The position numbers and the translations under genes are program-made. Of a stretch of 64,000 nt of DNA, positions 59,377-64,000 are shown piece by piece. Below the pieces are notes generated by a model. The model had not been told where the DNA came from. It did not search any database and worked only from the letters and a program-made list of their open reading frames with translations. Within the stretch, counting starts at the first letter, position 1; each line of letters starts with the position of its first letter. Source of the DNA: Leucogyrophana mollusca (Eukaryota; Basidiomycota; Agaricomycetes; Boletales). Location of the stretch: positions 62,001 through 126,000 of the forward strand of contig MU266350.1 in assembly GCA_021014945.1 (NCBI GenBank), read 5' to 3'.

Positions 59377-61091
59377 ACGCCTTTCTCCTGCCCTTTCCGC
59401 TCTGTTCTGCTGTCCTTCCGCCTCCTTTCCCTCCGCCTCTCTTCGTTCTCTGATCCTTGGTCTCGTTCCTGCATCACATTTATACTCGCCTCCTTGCATG
59501 ATCTTCACGCTCGATTTAATTATTACTGCACCACCCACACGCTCCACGCATTATAGATATTATGAGAAAAGTACTGCCATTCACATACTCTAGTCCCTCT
59601 GGTAACAACCCCCCCCCCTCATCGGCTTGCTCTCTCGCCTTGCATCCCCTCCCCACTCAGTATTAGTCCTGTCGTTTTATGTAGTGCACCTAGTCACTTA
59701 GGGACTCATCTGCAATATAACACGACTAATAATCTTAAAATGGACTATGTACCATCGTGAATCCCTGGGCGTCATGCATCATGTCCGATCATAAAGGGTT
59801 TGGAAGCTTGTGGAGATTGCAGGGCCTTATATATGTGTTGTCTTCGGACCAACCAGATGCGAGAACAACTTTAGAGGTTACTGCCCAAGTTCAATCTGCT
59901 CAAAATGCTCTTTAGTTTTGCCACCTAGTTTTCGACGAGGATCGCTGATCAGATTGATCAGACCTCTGGGGGCGTCTTGATACAAGCTGCTGTGGGCCTC
60001 AATAACCACTCGGTTCTAGTACGATATAAATGATTTGTAGAAGGCTATAGATATGTAGTGGTTCAGAATAGGTTTCGCGAAGCTGACCTATATAGCTATA
60101 CATATGTGTAGCGTTCACTTCTCGCCCTGGAGTCCCAGGCCGAACAGTCGTGCATTTCATGAGATCGACTGGTGGGTTGCACTGGTCTCCCATAGGCAGA
60201 CTATATAGAAGGAAGACAGTCGCTCCCTCTAAATAGCTGAGAACGATTACAGCCAGTTACAGCCGTGGTGATCAATATCAGGATTCAGAAACGCATACAA
60301 GGACAGGAGCACTTCCGGTAGTCGCCCTTGCACAAATCGGCGTCACTGCCGTGCGTGCTAGGACGCAAAGCCCAGATTCAGCTTCTTGAGCCCGCCAGTA
60401 AGCTCAGGGAGCTCTGCGTTGGATAATTCGAAGATGTGCTTGACACTGATAGATGAGACCGATTGAGCACCCGATCATGAACTCTGCCCGCGGGACCAAG
60501 TGTGGCAGCGAGCGCTTGACGTTGCCGCCTCTTCTGATGGGCATGTTTCTGGTGCTTTCCCCAGCGGTTGGCGCTCCACGCATGGACCATATAGACCAAA
60601 GGCACCCGAGGACAGAGGGAGTGCATAACGTGAAGTTTGACTGGAACAAATTTAATAACGCATTTGTACGGTATGCACCTGAGGTTCGAATAATTTTTTG
60701 TCGTCGCGTGGGCAATGCAGCATGGCCATGAAATCGGAGAGAAAAGCTCGCAGAGGCTTAGGCTAGGTCTGACTGGAAATACCCTGCGGTATCTCGTCCC
60801 GCAATGACCTCAGCTACCCTCATAATATGGGGGTCGACAAGTTCGGAAGCAGAGTGAGCAAATCGAGCCTCACCCTGAACCTATCTGTTTTCCTGATTCT
60901 TGGGTGAATAGAGGTGTCAGGATGATGCGGCAAAATGAGGAATATACATTACTCACCAGTAACTACCGGTGAGTTGCGCACTTGGAACTGGGGAAGTGAT
61001 GTGCAGTATGCTATTTTCTTCACGAAATGGGATTCAACTCATGTCACTTAGAAAAGGTAGCAGGCCGGAAAGGATAAGCAGAGCTCCTCGT
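59377..61091. other. 1.7 kb intergenic region after Hsp70
   Basis: The first 350 bases are pyrimidine- and AT-rich 3' flank. In 60370-60730 three overlapping minus-strand frames of 80-100 codons exist. One reading ends with the protein-like string FELSNAELPELTGGLKKLN, but I could not join it to a start or a known family. No RNA gene is recognised. Confidence 0.35.
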
Positions 61092-62359
61092 TCATTGCAT
61101 GCAACATGGTGACACCTTCGTGGAGGACTTTCGAACGCGCTGCGACGACAGAATCCGCCCCATACGTCGCATCGAAGTTCGGTTGTCCGGGACTTGATCC
61201 CAACAAGGCCGCAGCACGTCCCAATAATTAGTCATGTTATCCATCCCCTGAACCCGCTGGTTGGGAAGGCCTCCTCTAATCACATGACGCACAACATCTG
61301 CGTCAGACCGCTTATCCGCAAAAGGAATGATGCCAGTGAGGATCTGCAGAAGAGAGTTGTCCATAAACAGTGCGGGCCATGCAGACAGTTTATAATGTCT
61401 ACCTCCAGAGCGGTCATCCCGAACGCCCAAATATCCGTGGCCATAGTCAGACGAGGCGTAATTGATGACACTGAGGAGTTGAGATGAGCGCCTACGTTTG
61501 TTGGCATTAGCTCAATGGCCATGTAGCGGGTCGTTCCTCCAAGATTTTTCGTTGTGAACCCAGACGTTTCAAGGATACGGGAGAGGCCGAAATCGGTGAT
61601 GCAAGCTCTCCCATTTTCGTTGATGAGGACATTCGACTATTTCAAAGGAATTGTAAAATGACGGGAGGGTGGGAGAAAAAGTGACTGACCCCTTTCATAT
61701 CGCCATGGACGATAGGGGGCTTTTGATTGTGCAGATATGCCAATCCGGCAGCGACCTGACAGAGCTGCATCGCGAACATCAACAATGATCACATTGCGTA
61801 GGGGAAGAAAGGGGATACCAGAGAAACCCTGTCCGCGCCGGTGTTCTTCTTTAAATAAGTGGTCGAGTTCCCGTTCTCGTAGTAGGGAGAAATGAGGCAG
61901 GGCTGATTGTGCAGGGCTAAATCGTAGGATACTCCGAAGAACGGGGAGACTGTCACCTCTCTTGAGCGGACCCGAAATAGATACAAGATTGAGACTCACT
62001 ATTGGGATGGTGCAGCAAGCTCCACACCCGACCTTCTCGTACGAGTTTCTGGTGGGACGTATTCTGACTTCTGCAGCAGAGGATGAGCAGCAGAAACTTA
62101 CGTCGTTTAGCCGCTTGGCGTCGTCGGCGCTAAAGATGCACCTGACCACCTTGATAGCAACCTGCGTTGACGCGGATTAGTGGTCGTATATGGGTTCAAG
62201 GATCAGGGCACAAACCGGGATAGGAGCAGTGCGACTATCTTTTCGATACTCTCCTTTCCAGATATCTGCATCGCTACCGTGTTGAAAGGGATAGTTCTCG
62301 TGTGCCTTCCGGACCTTGCCAGTGAGGTCTGGGACGCTTATGGTGGTAATGGCGCGCAT
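61092..62359 (-). CDS. TKL-like protein kinase, copy 1
   Basis: A minus-strand kinase with small exons, the clear ones being 61764-61690, 61636-61403 and 61343-61092. Start is tentatively the ATG at 62359 (MRAITTISVPDLTGKV); an upstream exon is possible. Kinase parts in order: a glycine-loop equivalent, FQHGSDADIWKGEY; the ATP lysine in VAIKVVRC; KLVREGRVWSLLHHPN; PCLISPYYENGN (hinge); LAYLHNQKPPIVHGDMKG with the catalytic aspartate (HGD instead of HRD); SNVLINENG; the DFGLS metal site; ATDIWAFGMTALE; ILTGIIPFADKRSD; and CWDQVPDNRTSM. All catalytic residues are present. HGD-type tyrosine-kinase-like proteins are expanded in Agaricomycetes and mostly uncharacterised. Confidence 0.8.
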
Positions 62360-63058
62360 GAGAAGGGCCAAGGCAGGTTGAGACGCGGGGCGGCAATATT
62401 GCGAGATGACATGGGGGGCTTGATGCTGGGGCTTTTATTAATTGCAATGAGAAGCGTATTTTTCAAGTCCAGTGTTGTCTACAGCAAGTTAGCGTTGGGT
62501 TCATATGTAATCACCTAGGCGCGCCAAACAACCGAATTCCGAGGTGACAATGTTCTGCCGGTAGAAATTTCTACAGCAAAGCTTCGAGTTAAAGCAACCT
62601 GAAACGGTAAAAGATACCATGATGCCTGAAACGAGGCTGCCCGCTGACAGGGCCACACCCTGACATGGGGAAGAGTTTCTGGAATGTTTGCCAGTGGTAC
62701 CCGAGAGACCCAAAGAACTACTGAAAGGCGCTGCACCGCTGTCGGCGCTCTCAGTACTCGCTGTGTCCAGGAGAAAGAGGTTTCAGGTAAGTATTTTCGA
62801 AGCTTCGACTAAACTTGGTAGTAGGACATCTGAACGACCTGATCGGAATGAACCAACCGACTTTGAGTACACTGGGTTTGAATTGTCGAGATGTTGAAAT
62901 GGCTGCTTCGTGCTACGCCTGTGGTGAGCAACGTCATGTTGAATAGCATTGTACAAAGCAAAAATAAATAGCATTTACGCGGACTCCGACCGCATTAGCT
63001 GAAATCAGACGCGGGTGTGTAGACTAGACGTGGGCTTGCCAGCTAAGCCTGGGGGCAC
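62360..63058. other. Spacer between the two kinases
   Basis: About 700 bases containing the promoter of kinase copy 1 and the 3' flank of copy 2. Possible upstream exons of copy 1 could lie here, but none is convincing. Confidence 0.35.
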
Positions 63059-64000
63059 CTACCGTGGACTTGCATACTTCGGCTTCTTGAGAAGATCGGC
63101 CAAGTATTGCTCCATCCGTCTCATCGAAATCCTCTTCTCAGGTGTTTTATCCCAGCAAGCTTCCAAGGCGCTCCAAAGGCTGACGGAGCCTGCCATCCCT
63201 TGAGCTTCCTTATCTGGAATACCTCCTGCAATGACGTGGAGGATAACTTTGGCATCCTTATCCATGTTCGCGAAAGGCTGGCGACCGGCTATGATCTTTG
63301 GTAAAAATAAGTCAGAGAAGAAAGGTTCGTGGTGGACAGTCAAGTGACCCTACCTGGAGAGCAGTCATCCCAAATGCCCAGATATCCGTAGCCACAGTCA
63401 CTCGAAGGGCCGTAGGGGAGGCCAATTCGGGGTCGGAAGAGACAAGCAACAGTTCGTAAGCCAGGTGGCGCGTCGTACCGGAAAGGTTCTTCGTAGTGAA
63501 TCCAGTTGTTTCAATAATCCGAGAGAGACCAAAATCGGTGAGACAAGCTTCTCCTTGATCGTTGATAAGAATGTTCGACTGTTTATGCGAGGTGAATAAG
63601 ACGACGCCGACGCGACGGAAGGTGGACCACTGACCCCTTTCATGTCACCATGGACAATAGGAGGGCTCTGACTATGCAGATATGCCAGTCCAGAGGCAAT
63701 TTGACGGAGCTGTACCATCATGATCAGTGAAGGCTCCGTTGCACGAGTGGAGGAACTATACCAGAGCTACTCTGTTCGCTTGCGGAGTTTCCTTCAAGTA
63801 ACTGACAGCATCTTTGTTCTTGTAGTAGGGAGAAATAAGACTCGATTGCCCGTGCGGGGTCAGATCATAGCATACGCCGATGAACGGCGTGACTATCGTG
63901 CCTTCAGTCATGATCACACGGGTTGGACGTACGAATGGAACCTACTATTCGGGTGCTTTAGCATACTCCAGACTCGCCCTTCTCGGATGAGTTTCTAACA
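63059..64000 (-). CDS. TKL-like protein kinase, copy 2 (5' end outside the window)
   Basis: Tandem paralogue of the preceding kinase in the same orientation, cut by the window edge. Visible parts, 5' to 3': a fragment with PYYKNKDA-like hinge sequence, LRQIASGLAYLHSQSPPIVHGDMKG, SNILINDQGEACLTDFGLSRIIETTGFTTKNL, ELLLVSSDPELASPTAL, ATDIWAFGMTALQ, IIAGRQPFANMDKDAKVILHVIAGG, and CWDKTPEKRISMRRMEQYLADLL, ending KKPKYASPR. Introns lie at 63296-63353 and just before the SNIL exon, at the same positions as in copy 1. Catalytic HGD, the following asparagine and DFG are present. The partial state is due only to the window boundary. Confidence 0.8.

Noticed and set aside
60378..60731. Overlapping minus-strand frames after Hsp70
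   Set aside because: Each is under about 100 codons, and no splice path produced a recognisable protein.

Overview
This is a nuclear segment of a filamentous basidiomycete, most likely an Agaricomycete wood or litter decayer. Nearly every recognisable gene is cut by many 45-65 bp GT-AG introns. The gene families also fit such a fungus: a BTB protein, a DUF7330-like lineage protein, TKL-type kinases with an HGD catalytic loop, a GH28 pectinase and oxalate-type enzymes. All exon joins below were worked out by eye from splice sites and reading frame. They are strong where the protein family is conserved and weaker for orphan genes.

Layout. 0.5-1.7 kb: BTB protein (+). 2.0-3.7 kb: two small minus-strand membrane proteins, one resembling TMEM223. 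4.0-5.8 kb: secreted exo-polygalacturonase (-). 6.3-8.6 kb: orphan membrane protein (+). 10.2-15.1 kb: translation factor eIF4G (+). 15.6-19.7 kb: TRK potassium transporter (+). 19.95-21.3 kb: PP2A leucine carboxyl methyltransferase PPM1/LCMT1 (+). 20.6-27.7 kb: a tandem segmental duplication that copied the 3' half of PPM1 (now a pseudogene at 24.0-24.8 kb) together with a complete DUF7330-like gene, giving two intact paralogues.

28.2-36.8 kb: two flavocytochrome b2-type alpha-hydroxy acid dehydrogenases, transcribed outward, flank an isocitrate-lyase/PEP-mutase superfamily enzyme that looks like oxaloacetate acetylhydrolase. In brown-rot fungi the first type can be glyoxylate dehydrogenase and the second makes oxalate from oxaloacetate, so this looks like an oxalate-forming cluster. 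37.0-38.8 kb: a TMEM70-like mitochondrial protein and dynactin p25, head to head across only 80 bp.

41.7-56.5 kb: three tandem copies of a proline-leader VIT-VWA protein gene. Copy 1 is followed by a decayed, and copy 3 by an intact, convergent APH-type small-molecule kinase gene; copy 2 has lost it. 56.9-59.4 kb: mitochondrial Hsp70 with a heat-shock element. 61.1-64.0 kb: two tandem TKL-like kinases (-), the second running off the window.

The most unusual content is the VIT-VWA/APH array, the putative oxalate cluster, the segmental duplication, and a set of very short exons (8, 9, 9 and 15 nt) that are needed to rebuild conserved motifs in three genes.
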